Of a stretch of 64,000 bases of DNA, positions 22,536 through 33,369 are shown in pieces. Positions within the stretch are counted from its first letter, which is position 1. Every line of letters starts with the position of its first letter. The notes beneath the pieces were generated by a model. That model worked only from the letters and a program-made list of their open reading frames with translations, did no database searches and was not told the DNA's origin. The translations under genes and the position numbers were made by a program. The stretch covers positions 6,960,662 through 7,024,661 of the forward strand of contig OX030968.1 in assembly GCA_943735955.1 (NCBI GenBank), written 5' to 3'. The DNA is from Piscicola geometra (taxonomy: Eukaryota > Annelida > Clitellata > Hirudinida > Piscicolidae).

Positions 22536-23058
22536 GGCGACCGGTTTCGGCTGATGCCTTTCTCAAGCCTAAGAAGTGTAAGAACGAGCGAAAAAATACT
22601 TCTCATGGGTCTTGAGTGGTTTTTAAAGATTTTTTCGTATGGAATACTCGGGATTGGATATCTTATATGTCTATATTGATAATGTATGTATATATCTGTG
22701 TGGTGATTAGTGAAAGTTTATCTTGTGTCTTTATCAGTGGATGCCCGTTATACTAATGTACGATTTCATTGTGTGGGTTGTTTGTGTGTTTCTATATACG
22801 TGTCATCTTGAGTTTATCTAGTGTCAAACATTTTTTCAAAATGTTTATTTAAAGTATATCTTTGTATTTCGTCAATTGGTGGGGTTTTATTATATGTAGG
22901 ATGTATCTCTTATTTGTTTCTCAATGTATGTGTTTTTGTGTGTGTATAGTTTCTATCGTGTGGGGTGTGAGTTTCTGAAAGTATCTTTCTCGGTTATCCT
23001 TGTAATGATAATTTCTTTTTATCAACGTGCATGTTTGTATAAATATGTGTGTTTGTAT
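22536..23058. other. GT-skewed unassigned block
   Basis: The block opens with GCGACCGGTTTCGGCTGATG and is rich in G and T on the plus strand. The skew continues after hAT-D1 (24608-24900), so the two parts were one unit before that insertion. No coding is seen. Confidence 0.4.
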
Positions 23059-24599
23059 TAGAGGTTGGACCGGGTACCCGATCTGACCGGGTACCCGCGG
23101 GACTCCCGCGGGAACGGGAATGAAAATTAATTTCGGGACGGGAAAAGTCGGGAACCGGGAATAAGTTTTCAGAACGGGAATCAACTTTCAAATCGGGAAT
23201 GGGAATCAACTTTTAAATCGGGAACGGGGAAAACGGGAATAACAGTTATTGGGGTTGGATTTTTTAACATTGATTTTTCAGCAAACTTCTAAGTATGGAA
23301 ATCTTTATTTCATCGATACTCCGTACTTAAAATAAGTATTAAATGCAATAGAAATGTGTAACGAAGCCACCATTGCCAATGTTGAAATCTCCAACACTAC
23401 ATTTGAAGTTGTTATGGTGAGTCCAAAGATTAGGGAGATTAGAACAAATGGGTGATGATGAAAACTTATCAGATGAAATCGAAATGGTCAGGTATATTAT
23501 TTTAATTTTATAAATTAATACTTTGAATTTGAATGATTAATTTCCAAATGATTGCTCAGTTGATCATTTCGACAAAAGAAAAGATGCCATTGATCTCATT
23601 CATATGACAGCATGTCTGTTGCACCCACAGTATGAAAGAATAAAAGGAAAAAAGTTTGGGATAGAAAAGAAATAAATACCAAGACTTTCATTTGAGAAAA
23701 TTTATTTCTATTTTGTACAGCCAGACCAAGCTGCAGTGCCGTTGAAAAAAAACAAATGATGCTTATTTAGACCTATTATGTTTGTTTTTATAACGTAAAA
23801 ATTATAATAAAATTATTATACTAACAAATTATACGAATGATTTTATATTTGCAGTTGTGGAGACTAAGAATGTTGTCAAAAAACATATTTCTAACATTAT
23901 TGAAGAATTAATAATATTGAACGAAGAAAAAAATTCAGAAGAGGATGAATTGTACAAATATTAACAATTACGTCCCAAAAAAATGGAAGATTATAAAGAT
24001 GTTTTATTTTATTGGAGTAAAATGAGCAATTATAAAATACAACAAGAAGTAGCCAAAATTTTGTTTAGTATATCGACAAGTTATATTCCCTGTGAACGGA
24101 ATTGTCGTTTAAATCATCTCATTTGAAAGCTGAAACTCTTAAAGGTTTAACCCGTGTGAAAAGCAATAAAGACTTGCTTGAATTACTCATAAACAATGAA
24201 TAACTTCAATACTTTCATTTCAATAAATATTTGAAATTTAAATCAAGTTTTTTTCTTTTATTAAAAGAAATAGTCTCTGACTTTCAAATAATAACTTTGA
24301 AAAAATGTTAGAACTAGCAAGTTTGGGACCAGTGAAAACAGCAGCGAAAATGAATAAAAAAACAAAAAAGTTTCGGGAACGGGTCGGGACCGTGAATCGA
24401 GTTGCTGGAACGGGACGGACGGGAGTCAAAATTCTGATGTCCCATCGGGAACGGGACGGGACAGGAAAACAAATTTCAGGAACGGGACGGGACAGGAATC
24501 AAAATTCTGATACCCCATCGGGAATGGGACAGAACGGGAAAACAAATTTCGAGAACGGGACGGGACCAGGAATGAAAAATCGTTCATGTCCGACCTCTA
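23059..24599 (+). mobile_element. hAT-D1 element with TIRs, G-rich subterminal iterons and 8-bp TSD
   Basis: The left end TAGAGGTTGGACCGGG and inverted right end TAGAGGTCGGACATG form the termini. Target duplication GTTTGTAT is at 23051-23058 and 24600-24607. Both ends carry iterated CGGGAACGGGA-type motifs. The left end also contains CCGGGTACCCG and CCCGCGGG palindromes. It contains a decayed transposase. The second copy is hAT-D2. Confidence 0.93.
23850..24204 (+). pseudogene. hAT-D1 transposase C-terminal relic
   Basis: Encodes KKHISNIIEELIILNEEKNS. After stops it reads QEVAKILFSISTSYIPCERN, and in another frame LKGLTRVKSNKDLLELLINN before a stop. The better preserved hAT-D2 sequence shows that these are the dimerisation domain (PASSIPCER core). 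A deletion removes the STCGR...NPRSTNLKA part present in hAT-D2. Confidence 0.75.
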
Positions 24600-24607
24600 G
24601 TTTGTAT

Positions 24608-25040
24608 CGATAGTTCGGGTATGAGTTTCTTGCTGCATCTCTAGCGTATGATATTTCATCTTCTTAGTCTTTAGTCGCATCAATTCGAGTTGACTATTAG
24701 TTTTTACGTGGTGTTGGGTTGGTTTTAATAGTAGTCTAGTTGTTTTGATTGTAAGTCGTCATATCGATGTGGTGTGGTTGTTAATATTGTATTTGGATAT
24801 CTTTTCTTTGATGGTGAGTTATAGATGGGTGAGTTGATCTTTGAGTTAGTTTTGTATGTATGTCATCGTGTGTATATTTTTCTTGTAGGTTGTGACTGTA
24901 TTGAACTCTATCAGCCATTTGCCTTGAACATCCCATCCAACATTTTTCACTTCTTTTGAAATAGTCACTCCACCAGAGGTATAAAAAAAATAATGCACGA
25001 CTTATGCAAAAACTCTTCTTCTATAGATCTTTATCCAAAC
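24608..25040. other. GT-rich unassigned DNA flanking hAT-D1
   Basis: Continuation of the GT-skewed block at 22536-23058. No element termini or coding motifs are seen. Confidence 0.4.
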
Positions 25041-25042
25041 AA

Positions 25043-26047
25043 AATTCATGTATTTATTCATTCATGAATTTATTCATTCATGAATTTATTCATTCATGAA
25101 TTTATTCATTCATGAATTTATTCATTCATGAATTTATTCATTCATGAATTTATTCATTCATGAATTTATTCATTCATGAATTTATTCATTCATGAATTTA
25201 TTCATTCATGAATTTATTCATTCATGAATTTATTCATTCATGAATTTATTCATTCATGAATTTATTCATTCATGAATTTATTCATTCATGAATTTATTCA
25301 TTCATGAATTTATTCATTCATGAATTTATTCATTCATGAATTTATTCATTCATGAATTTATTCATTCATGAATTTATTCATTCATGAATTTATTAATTCA
25401 TGAATTTATTCATTCATGAATTTATTCATTCATGAATTTATTCATTCATGAATTTATTCATTCATGAATTTATTCATTTATGAATTTATTCATTCATGAA
25501 TTTATTCATTCATGAATTTATTCATTCATGAATTTATTCATTCATGAATTTATTCATTCATGAATTTATTCATTCATGAATTTATTCATTCATGAATTTA
25601 TTCATTCATGAATTTATTCATTCATGAATTTATTCATTCATGAATTTATTCATTCATGAATTTATTCATTCATGAATTTATTCATTCATGAATTTATTCA
25701 TTCATGAATTTATTCATTCATGAATTTATTCATTCATGAATTTATTCATTCATGAATTTATTCATTCATGAATTTATTCATTCATGAATTTATTCATTCA
25801 TGAATTTATTCATTCATGAATTTATTCATTCATGAATTTATTCATTCATGAATTTATTCATTCATGAATTTATTCATTCATGAATTTATTCATTCATGAA
25901 TTTATTCATTCATGAATTTATTCATTCATGAATTTATTCATTCATGAATTTATTCATTCATGAATTTATTCATTCATGAATTTATTCATTCATGAATTTA
26001 TTCATTCATGAATTTATTCATTCATGAATTTATTCATTCATGAATTT
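25043..26047. repeat. 16-bp satellite (ATTCATTCATGAATTT)n, highly homogeneous
   Basis: About 63 tandem copies of a 16-bp unit. Reading through I find only two variant units after the first: AATTC for CATTC near 25394, and TTTATG for TTCATG near 25468. The unit contains the palindrome ATTCATGAAT, so either strand could form periodic hairpins. The array ends exactly at the SINE-1 insertion. Confidence 0.97.
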
Positions 26048-26205
26048 AGGAACGGTTAGCTGAGTCGGCAATGTAAGGTCCTAGGTTCAAGGGCAACCAA
26101 TGCCCTAGTTACCCATAGGCACAAATGAAAATATGCAACCTAAGTGCCTGGAAGCCCGTTCGGGTTATACGCCACTATAATAAAGTTCGTCATTATTATT
26201 ATTAT
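26048..26205 (+). mobile_element. SINE-1 copy in the satellite
   Basis: A tRNA-derived head with perfect A box TAGCTGAGTCGG and B box GGTTCAAGGGC, only about 16 nt apart. The other copy has about 38 nt, so part of the tRNA-like region is deleted. A body with ATGCCCTAGTTACCCATAGG follows. The 3' end GGAAGCCCGTTCGGGTTATA, then CGCCACTATAATAA and (ATT)n, resembles the LINE-C 3' end. It sits between two blocks of 16-bp satellite. Confidence 0.85.
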
Positions 26206-26500
26206 TATTATTAATTTATTTATTCACTCATGAATATATTTATTTTTTCATGAATTTATTTATTCATTCATGAACATAATGAATCATTCACGAACATATT
26301 TATTCATTCATGAACATATTCATTCATTCATGAACATATTCATTCATTCATGAACATATTCATTCATTCAAGAACATATTCATTCATTCATGAACATATT
26401 CATTCATTCATGAACATATTTATTCATTCATGAACATATTCATTCATTCATGAACAAATTCATACATTCATCCAATTCGTTCATGCATTCAAAATTAATT
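26206..26500. repeat. Diverged 16-bp satellite (ATTCATTCATGAACAT)n
   Basis: About 14 units, mostly with GAACAT in place of GAATTT and several further substitutions. Same phase and length as the array before SINE-1. Confidence 0.88.
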
Positions 26501-26624
26501 CACGCACCATCAATTCGTTAACCCACCTCAAATGCCCCTGGTAGAGCTCCAATATAAAATAATCTCCTCTACCTGTTGTGTTGTTATGTATTTTTGTGTG
26601 TTTTTGGGTTTTTGTATCATAATT

Positions 26625-27260
26625 AGAGCTGGGCTTTAATCTAAGTTATTTTTCAATTAACGCTTTAATAGAATAACACTGTTAAAAATTTTTTAACGCA
26701 GTTTACTAAATTTATCGGAATTAAACTTTTTTTAATTATTTTTTGTTTGCCCTTCAGAACATAGTTTAATTTTGTTGATAACGTATCTTTCTTTCTCAAA
26801 GTTGAATTTCATCGAGAATTTATTTCTTGTTGGTTTGCAACATAACTTCTGGGTGGCATAAAATATATAGCATGCTTAACATTTTCATCGCAATTTTTCA
26901 TTTCACACAAAAATTATGAAGTTCAGAAGATGATCCAGCTTATGTATAGGTTTCTAAGATGAAATTATTTCTCAAGAAAAAGATGGATCTGAATATCCCA
27001 TGGTTAATAATATCCATACCATGAGACCGCCAATTCAAAAATATTGAAATAGAATTAACATGGAAAACGAATGTGAACATTCAAATTCTGAAGACGAAGA
27101 CACATCAATGATTACTAAGTAAGGGCATAAAAAGGCAATAAATCGAAAAAGTGGAAATTCGTTACTTTTATTTGAAATATGGTTCACTAGGTTATTTCAT
27201 GAATATTTAATAATTGAAGTTGGTACTTTTGATGAAAATAACCCCCCTTCCCCCACACAC
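26625..27260 (+). mobile_element. hAT-F copy 3 relic
   Basis: Left-end-like GCTGGGCTTTAATCTAAG at about 26628 is followed by TTAACG-type motifs. Internal sequence (AGTTCAGAAGATGATCCAG, then ATATCCCATGGT) matches hAT-F copy 2 and the fragment at 43880. The part equivalent to the dimerisation domain is mostly lost (GAAGACGAAGACACATCAAT remains). Confidence 0.6.
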
Positions 27261-27274
27261 ACTCAAAAAACTGA

Positions 27275-27408
27275 ATCAAGTAGAAAGAAATCATTATAAA
27301 ATTTAATTTATTCAAATTTTACGATAATAAGATTATTTAATATAATACGTAACATAATATAATATTATAAATATTTCTAAAAAATTATTTGTGACACCCA
27401 CACTACAC
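27275..27408 (+). repeat. R-A copy 2, left part
   Basis: AAGAAATCATTA, ACGATAATAA and ATTATTTGTGACACCCACAC match R-A copy 3 at 47280-47375. The repeat is broken by FB1 and resumes at 33370. Confidence 0.8.
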
Positions 27409-27620
27409 GGGATGCAGTCGATTCACCCCATAACCGATTCACCCCATAACCGATTCACCCCATAACCGATTCACCCCATAACCGATTCACCCCATAACCG
27501 ATTCACTCCATAACCGATTCACCCCATAACCGATTCACCCCTTAACCGATTCACCCCATAACCGATTCACCCCTCAACCGATTCACTCCTTAAAATAATT
27601 AAAAACGGACTTTATTTTTT
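27409..27620 (+). repeat. FB1 left inverted repeat (16-bp iterons)
   Basis: About 11 units of GATTCACCCCATAACC with sporadic variants (CACTCC, CCCCTT, CCCCTC), followed by the AAAAACGGACTTTATTTTTT module. Confidence 0.95.
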
Positions 27621-27889
27621 ATAGGTATTTTGTTAAAATAAAATAATACATTATTATTTTTTAAATAATAAAAATAAAAAACTATAATTTGTTCGAATAA
27701 ATAAAAAACTATGAAAAAATTATAAAACGAATAAATACATTTATTTAAAAAGATAAAATAAATGGCAAATTATTTTTTAAAATTATAAAATACATCTAAA
27801 AAATATATATAAAAACTATAAGAAAGTAACAAAATTATGAAATATTAAAAAGTTATAAAATATTAAAAATTATAAATATTAAAAATTAT

Positions 27890-29835
27890 AAAATATTTTT
27901 AAAATGATAAAATATTTTAAAAATTATAAAATAAATAGATAATTATAAAATAAATAGATAATTATAAAAATAAATAGATAATCATAAAATAAATAGATAA
28001 GTTAAAAAAGATAATTATAAAAATAAATAGATAATTATAAAATAAATAGATAAATTAAAATAAATAATTATAAAAATAAATAGATAATTATAAAATAAAT
28101 AGATAAGTTAAAAAAGATAATTATAAAAATAAATAGATAATTATAAAATAAATAGATAAATTAAAATAGATAATTATAAAAATAAATAGATAATTATAAA
28201 ACAAATAGATAATTATAAAATAAATAGATAATTATAAAAATAAATAGATAATTATAAAATAAATAGATAAATTAAAATAGATAATTATAAAAATAAATAG
28301 ATAATTATAAAATACATAGATAAATTAAAATAGATAATTATAAAAATAAATAGATAATTATAAAATAAATAGATAATTATAAAATAAATAGATAATTATA
28401 AAATAAATAGATAATTATAAAATAAATAGATAATTATAAAATAAATAGATAATTATAAAATAAATAGATCATTATAAAATAAATAGATAATTATAAAATA
28501 AATAGATCATTATAAAATAAATAGATAATTATAAAATAAATAGATAAATATAAAATAAATAGATAAATATAAAATAAATAGATAATTATAAAATAAATAG
28601 ATAATTATAAAATAAATACATAATTATAAAATAAATAGATAATTATAAAATAAATAGATAATTATAAAATAAATAGATAAATATAAAATAAATAGATTAT
28701 TCTGAAAGAAATAGATAATTATAAAATAAATAGATAATTATAAAATAAATAGATAATTATAAAATAAATAGATAATTATAAAATAAATAGATAATTATAA
28801 AATAAATAGATAAATATAAAATAAATAGATAATTATAAAATAAATAGATAATTATAAAATAAATAGATAATTATAAAATAAATAGATAATTATAAAATAA
28901 ATAGATAATTATAAAATAAATAGATATTGATAAAATAAATAGATAATGATAAAATAAATAGATAATTATAAAATAAATAAATAATTATAAAATAAATAGA
29001 TAATTATAAAATAAATAGATAGTTATAAAATAAATAGATAATTATGAAATAAATGTATAATTTCAAAATAAATAGATAATTATAAAAGAAATAGATAATT
29101 ATAAAATAAATAGATAAATATAAAATAAATAGATAATTATAAAATAAAGAGATAATTATAGAATAAACAGATAATGATAAAATAAATAGATAATTATAAA
29201 ATAAATAGATAATTATAAAATAAATAGATAATTATAAAATAAATAGATAATTATAAAATAAATAGATATTGATAAAATAAATAGATAATGATAAAATAAA
29301 TAAATAATTATAAAATAAATAGATAATTATAAAATAAATAGATAATTATAAAATAAATAGATAGTTATAAAATAAATAGATAATTATGAAATAAATGGAT
29401 AATTTAAAAATGAATAGATAATTATAAAAGAAATAGATAATTATAAAATAAATAGATAATCATAAAATAAATAGATAATTATAAAATAAATAGATAATTA
29501 TAGAATAAACAGATAATTATAAAATAAATAGATAATTATAAAAGAAATAGATATTTATGAAATAAATAGATAATTATAAAATAAATAGATTATTATAAAA
29601 AAAATAGATAATTATAAAATAAATAGATAATTATAAAATAAATAGATTATTATAAAAAAAATAGATAATTATAAAATAAATAGATAATTTTAAAATAAAT
29701 AGATAATTTTAAAATAAATAGAAAATTATAAAATAAATAGAGAATTATAAAAGAAATAGAGAATTATAAAATAAATAGAGAATTATAAAATAAATATGGA
29801 ATTATAAAATAAATAGATAATTATAAAATAAATAG
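27890..29835. repeat. 19-bp satellite (ATAGATAATTATAAAATAA)n
   Basis: About 100 copies of a 19-bp unit with moderate divergence and some duplicated multi-unit blocks (for example the ATTGATAAAATAAATAGA-containing block near 28925 recurs near 29270). It lies entirely within FB1. Confidence 0.95.
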
Positions 29836-29985
29836 CTTTGATTGGCCATCACGGAAATCAACGGTTTGTTTGTACTCGCATTGTAAAAAGATCCAAAACT
29901 TGTTATTTCTGAAAAAGTGCAGTTATAATTATGGAGTTGCAGTCGATTCATCCCTTGACCGATCCACCCCTCAATAGTATATTTT
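29836..29985 (+). repeat. Unique segment with an orphan FB1-type end
   Basis: About 100 bp of non-repetitive DNA (TTTGATTGGCCATCACGG...) is followed at 29938 by TTGCAGTCGATTCATCCC, then GACCGATCCACCCCTC, a decayed FB1 terminus in the left-end orientation. Confidence 0.7.
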
Positions 29986-30074
29986 TAATAATTCTAGTAA
30001 TAGTATATTTTATTTTATATAAAATATATATATTATTAATAGTATATTTATTTTTTATATAGCATATTTATATT

Positions 30075-30355
30075 TTTTATAGTATGTTTATATTTATACC
30101 AGTATATTTATATTTATACCAGTATATTTATATTTCTACCAGTATATTTATATTTATACCAGTATATTTATATTTATACCTGTATATTTATATTTATACC
30201 AGTATATTTATATTTATACATGTATATTTATATTTATACCAGTATATTTATATTTATACCAGTATATTTATATTTATACCAGTATATTTATATTTATACC
30301 AGTATATTTATATTTATACCAGTATATTTATATTCATACCAGTATATTTATATTT
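30075..30355. repeat. 20-bp tandem repeat (ATTTATACCAGTATATTTAT)n
   Basis: About 13 units. The 92-codon Tyr/Ile-rich frame across it is a translation of the repeat, not a gene. Confidence 0.93.
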
Positions 30356-30544
30356 TATATAGTATATTTTATATTGAATAACTGGTTATTGAATAATGAC
30401 AATTTAGTATCATTAATTGGTTTTTAAGAGAAAAAATGTTTGTGTGTTTTTTGTCAATAAAATCATTATTTTGGAGTTATTTTCAATTTATGCTTCAGGG
30501 TAAGAATAGAAGCCAGGTTAACCTATTAACGAAATCTCCATTAA

Positions 30545-32104
30545 GAATGTAGGATAAAAAGCCTCTCGGAGAAAAAGCCTTCGGATAAAATACCTTCTAC
30601 AAAAAGCCTCCCGGAAAAAAAACCTCTTGGAGAAAAAGACTCTCAGAGAAAATGTCTCCTTGTTAATATTTTAGTATAAATAAAACGGACTTTTTATATA
30701 AAAAACGGATTTTTTTATAAATTCGTGTCACAATTTTAAATAAATAAAGCAAACTATATTTTTTTAAAATTACATAATTAAAACGAACTATAATTATAAC
30801 TATAACGGACTTTATTTTTTTAATAGATTCGTTTCACAATTTTAAATAAATAAAACACTATATTTTTTTAAAATACATAATTAAAACGAACTTTAATTTA
30901 TCAAATACAATAAAAATCATTGGTAAACGGATAAAAAGTCTTTAGAATAAAAATTCTTCAGGATAAAAAGTCTTCAAAAGAAAAAGTCTTCAGGATAAAA
31001 AGTCTTCATGATAAAAAGTCTTCAAGATAAAAATTCTTCAATTATAAAGTCTTCAAGATTAAAAGTCTTTGGGATAAAAAGTCTTTAGAATAAAAAGTCT
31101 TCAGGATAAAAAGTCTTTAGGATAAAAAGTTTTCAGAAAAAAAAATTTCAAAAAATTAAATTTTAAAGAAAAATACGTGATTAATTCGTGGTCCTTAAAA
31201 CATAAAGAATAAAATGTGATACTTTTATCTAATTTTTGCTATATTTTTTTCGTTCAATCTCGAAATAGCATTTGAATAAATTTGACTTGGTTGTTGTTGT
31301 TTCGTCACTTTAACCATAAGCAAATAATGTTTAAGGAAGAATACGTGATCCTAAAAACTAAAAGATTGAAATTTCATACTTTTATCTGATGTTTGCTCAA
31401 TTTTTTTTAAAATCTGGAAATAGCTTTCGAATAAATTTTACTTGGTTGTTGTTGATTCCTCACTTTACTCATTAGGTTTTTTGCTGGTTTTCGATCGTGA
31501 TTATTTTTTCTCAAAAATTAATTTTTGAAGATTTTTTTTGAAGATTTTTCATCCTGAAGACTTTTTGTTTTGAATACTTTTTGTCCTGAAGACTTTTTAT
31601 CCTGAAGACATTTTATTCTGAAGGCTTTTTATCCTGAAGACTTTTTATCCTGAAGACTTTTTATCTTGAAGACTTTTTATCCTGAAGACTTTTTATCCTG
31701 AAGACTTTTCATCCTGAAGACTTTTTATCCGTTTACCAATAATTTGTATTGTATTTGATAAATCGTTTTAGTTTTTTTTATATAAATATAGTCCGTTTTA
31801 TTTATTTAAAATTGTAAAACGAATCTATAAAAAAATAAAGGCCGTTATAATTATAATTATAGTTTGTTTTAATTATGTAACTTTTTTAAAATTAGTCCGT
31901 TTTATTTATTTACAAATTGTGAAACGAATCTATAAAAAATCCGTTTTTTATATAAAAAGTCCGTTTTATTTATACTAAAATATTAACAAAGAGACATTTT
32001 CTCCGAGAGGCTTTTTCTCCAAGAGGTTTTTTTTCCGGGAGGCTTTTTGTAGAAGGTATTTTATCCGAAGGCTTTTTCTCCGAGAGGCTTTTTGTCCGTT
32101 CCCC
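30545..32104. mobile_element. FB2: nested fold-back element with 9-bp TSD
   Basis: Long inverted arms (30545-31150 and 31500-32104) surround a spacer of about 350 bp. Outer ends share AAAAAGCCTCTCGGAGAAAA, then TTCGGATAAAATACCTTCTA. Inner parts of both arms hold ACGGACTTTTTATATAAAA and arrays of the 16-bp motif GTCTTCAGGATAAAAA. The target duplication CTCCATTAA (9 bp) is at 30536-30544 and 32105-32113. No coding sequence. A 9-bp duplication is characteristic of MULE and classical fold-back elements. Confidence 0.9.
31150..31495 (+). repeat. FB2 central direct duplication
   Basis: Two diverged copies of about 165 bp (about 31165-31320 and 31340-31490) share ACTTTTATCT, GAAATAGC, TTTGAATAAATTT-like and ACTTGGTTGTTGTTG blocks. 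Confidence 0.75.
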
Positions 32105-32689
32105 CTCCATTAATGGCAGATGTATATATTCGTTGTTTACTTTCAGTATGCTAGTGTACTTTTAACCGAAATTTTATTTTTTCGACAAAATAAACAAGGT
32201 TTTCGACAAGGTTGGAACCAAACTAATACATAGTTCTTTCACAATTATCATGAGATGTGAGATACGGGTAAGAATTGCCTAAAAACTGGGAAATGTGCAA
32301 AAATGTATAAATTCAGTAGAAGGGAGATATGTGCAGGATGGACGATTCAAGTCAACTAATTGCAAAGAAAATAGATAGGAAAGAGAAAAAAGCACCGTTT
32401 TTATATGTCCTTTAAAAATTGTATGTTTTTTCCTCACTTCCTAATCAATTCCTAATCAACTGCATGATCGGCCCCATGTTAAAAATTACCAATGTATGCG
32501 TCGCTTTTACTTACTGAAAAAGTTCAATTAACTCTAAAAAGAATCATTCCTTAAGGTTCATTTTGTCCAAAGGCTGTCATAAAATACAACACTAAAATGA
32601 CTTGGTTGAAAAAAGTGCCTTGTATTTAGTAATTTATTTTGTCTTGAATAATTTATTTTTTATTCAATATTTTGTTTTGATAAAGTATT

Positions 32690-33220
32690 TTGAATTTTAT
32701 AAATTATTTTATATTTAAAATTTTATTTTATATTTGCAATTTTATTTTATATTTAAAATTTTATTTTATATTTAAAATTTTATTTTATATTTAAAATTTT
32801 ATTTTATATTTAAAATTTTATTTTATATTTAAAATTTTATTTTATATTTAAAATTTTATTTTATATTTGAAATTTTATTTTATATTTACAATTTTATTTT
32901 ATATTAAAATTTTATTTTATATTAAAATTTTATTTTATATTAAAATTTTATTTTATATTAAAATTTTATTTTATATTAAAATTTTATTTTATATTAAAAT
33001 TTTATTTTATTTTAAAATTTTATTTTATATTAAAATTTTATTTTATATTAAAATTTTATTTTATATTAAAATTTTATTTTATATTAAAATTTTATTTTAT
33101 ATTAAAATTTTATTTTATATTAAAATTTTATTTTATATTAAAATTTTATTTTATATTAAAATTTTATTTTATATTAAAATTTTATTTTATATTAAAATTT
33201 TATTTTATCTTAAAATTTTT
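32690..33220. repeat. 18-19 bp tandem repeat (TTTTATATTAAAATTTTA)n
   Basis: The first units are 19 bp (with ATTTAAAA), the later ones 18 bp and almost identical. Because 18 is divisible by three, the later block is open in one frame (FYIKIL repeats); this is not a gene. Confidence 0.93.
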
Positions 33221-33224
33221 ATTT

Positions 33225-33369
33225 TAAAAAAGTCCGTTTTTAACTATTTTAAGGGGTGAATCGGTTGAGGGGTGAATCGGTTATGGGGTGAATCGGTTAT
33301 GGAGTGAATCGGTTAAAGGGTGAATCGGTTATGGGGTGAATCGGTTATGGGGTGAATCGACTGCAATTC
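33225..33369 (-). repeat. FB1 right inverted repeat
   Basis: The reverse complement of the left repeat: AAAGTCCGTTTTTAACTA, then about seven GGTGAATCGGTTATGG units, ending CGACTGCAATTC. Confidence 0.95.

Larger units (their letters stand above)
27409..33369. mobile_element. FB1: 5.96-kb fold-back-like element with iterated TIRs
   Basis: The left end GGGATGCAGTCGATTCACC and inverted right end GAATTGCAGTCGATTCACC begin long inverted repeats made of tandem 16-bp GATTCACCCCATAACC units. Inside each lies CCTTAAAATA(A/G)TTAAAA followed by ACGGACTTT. The flanks share CACTACAC (27401-27408 and 33370-33377). They join to a continuous R-A repeat, with the R-A copy at 47270 serving as the empty site. 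The interior has no domain-bearing frame, only tandem repeats, the nested FB2 and a second orphan end at 29938. Fold-back and MULE-type elements can have such ends; the class is inference. Confidence 0.85.

Noticed and set aside
25043..26047. CRISPR or replication-origin iteron array
   Set aside because: A contiguous 16-bp satellite with no spacers and no associated gene.
27409..27600. CRISPR-like array of 16-bp repeats
   Set aside because: Units are directly adjacent without unique spacers, the array recurs inverted at 33225-33369, and the context is eukaryotic; it is an iterated TIR.
32867..33259. 130-codon FYIKIL-repeat frame
   Set aside because: 18-bp tandem repeat inside FB1, open only because the unit is a multiple of three.
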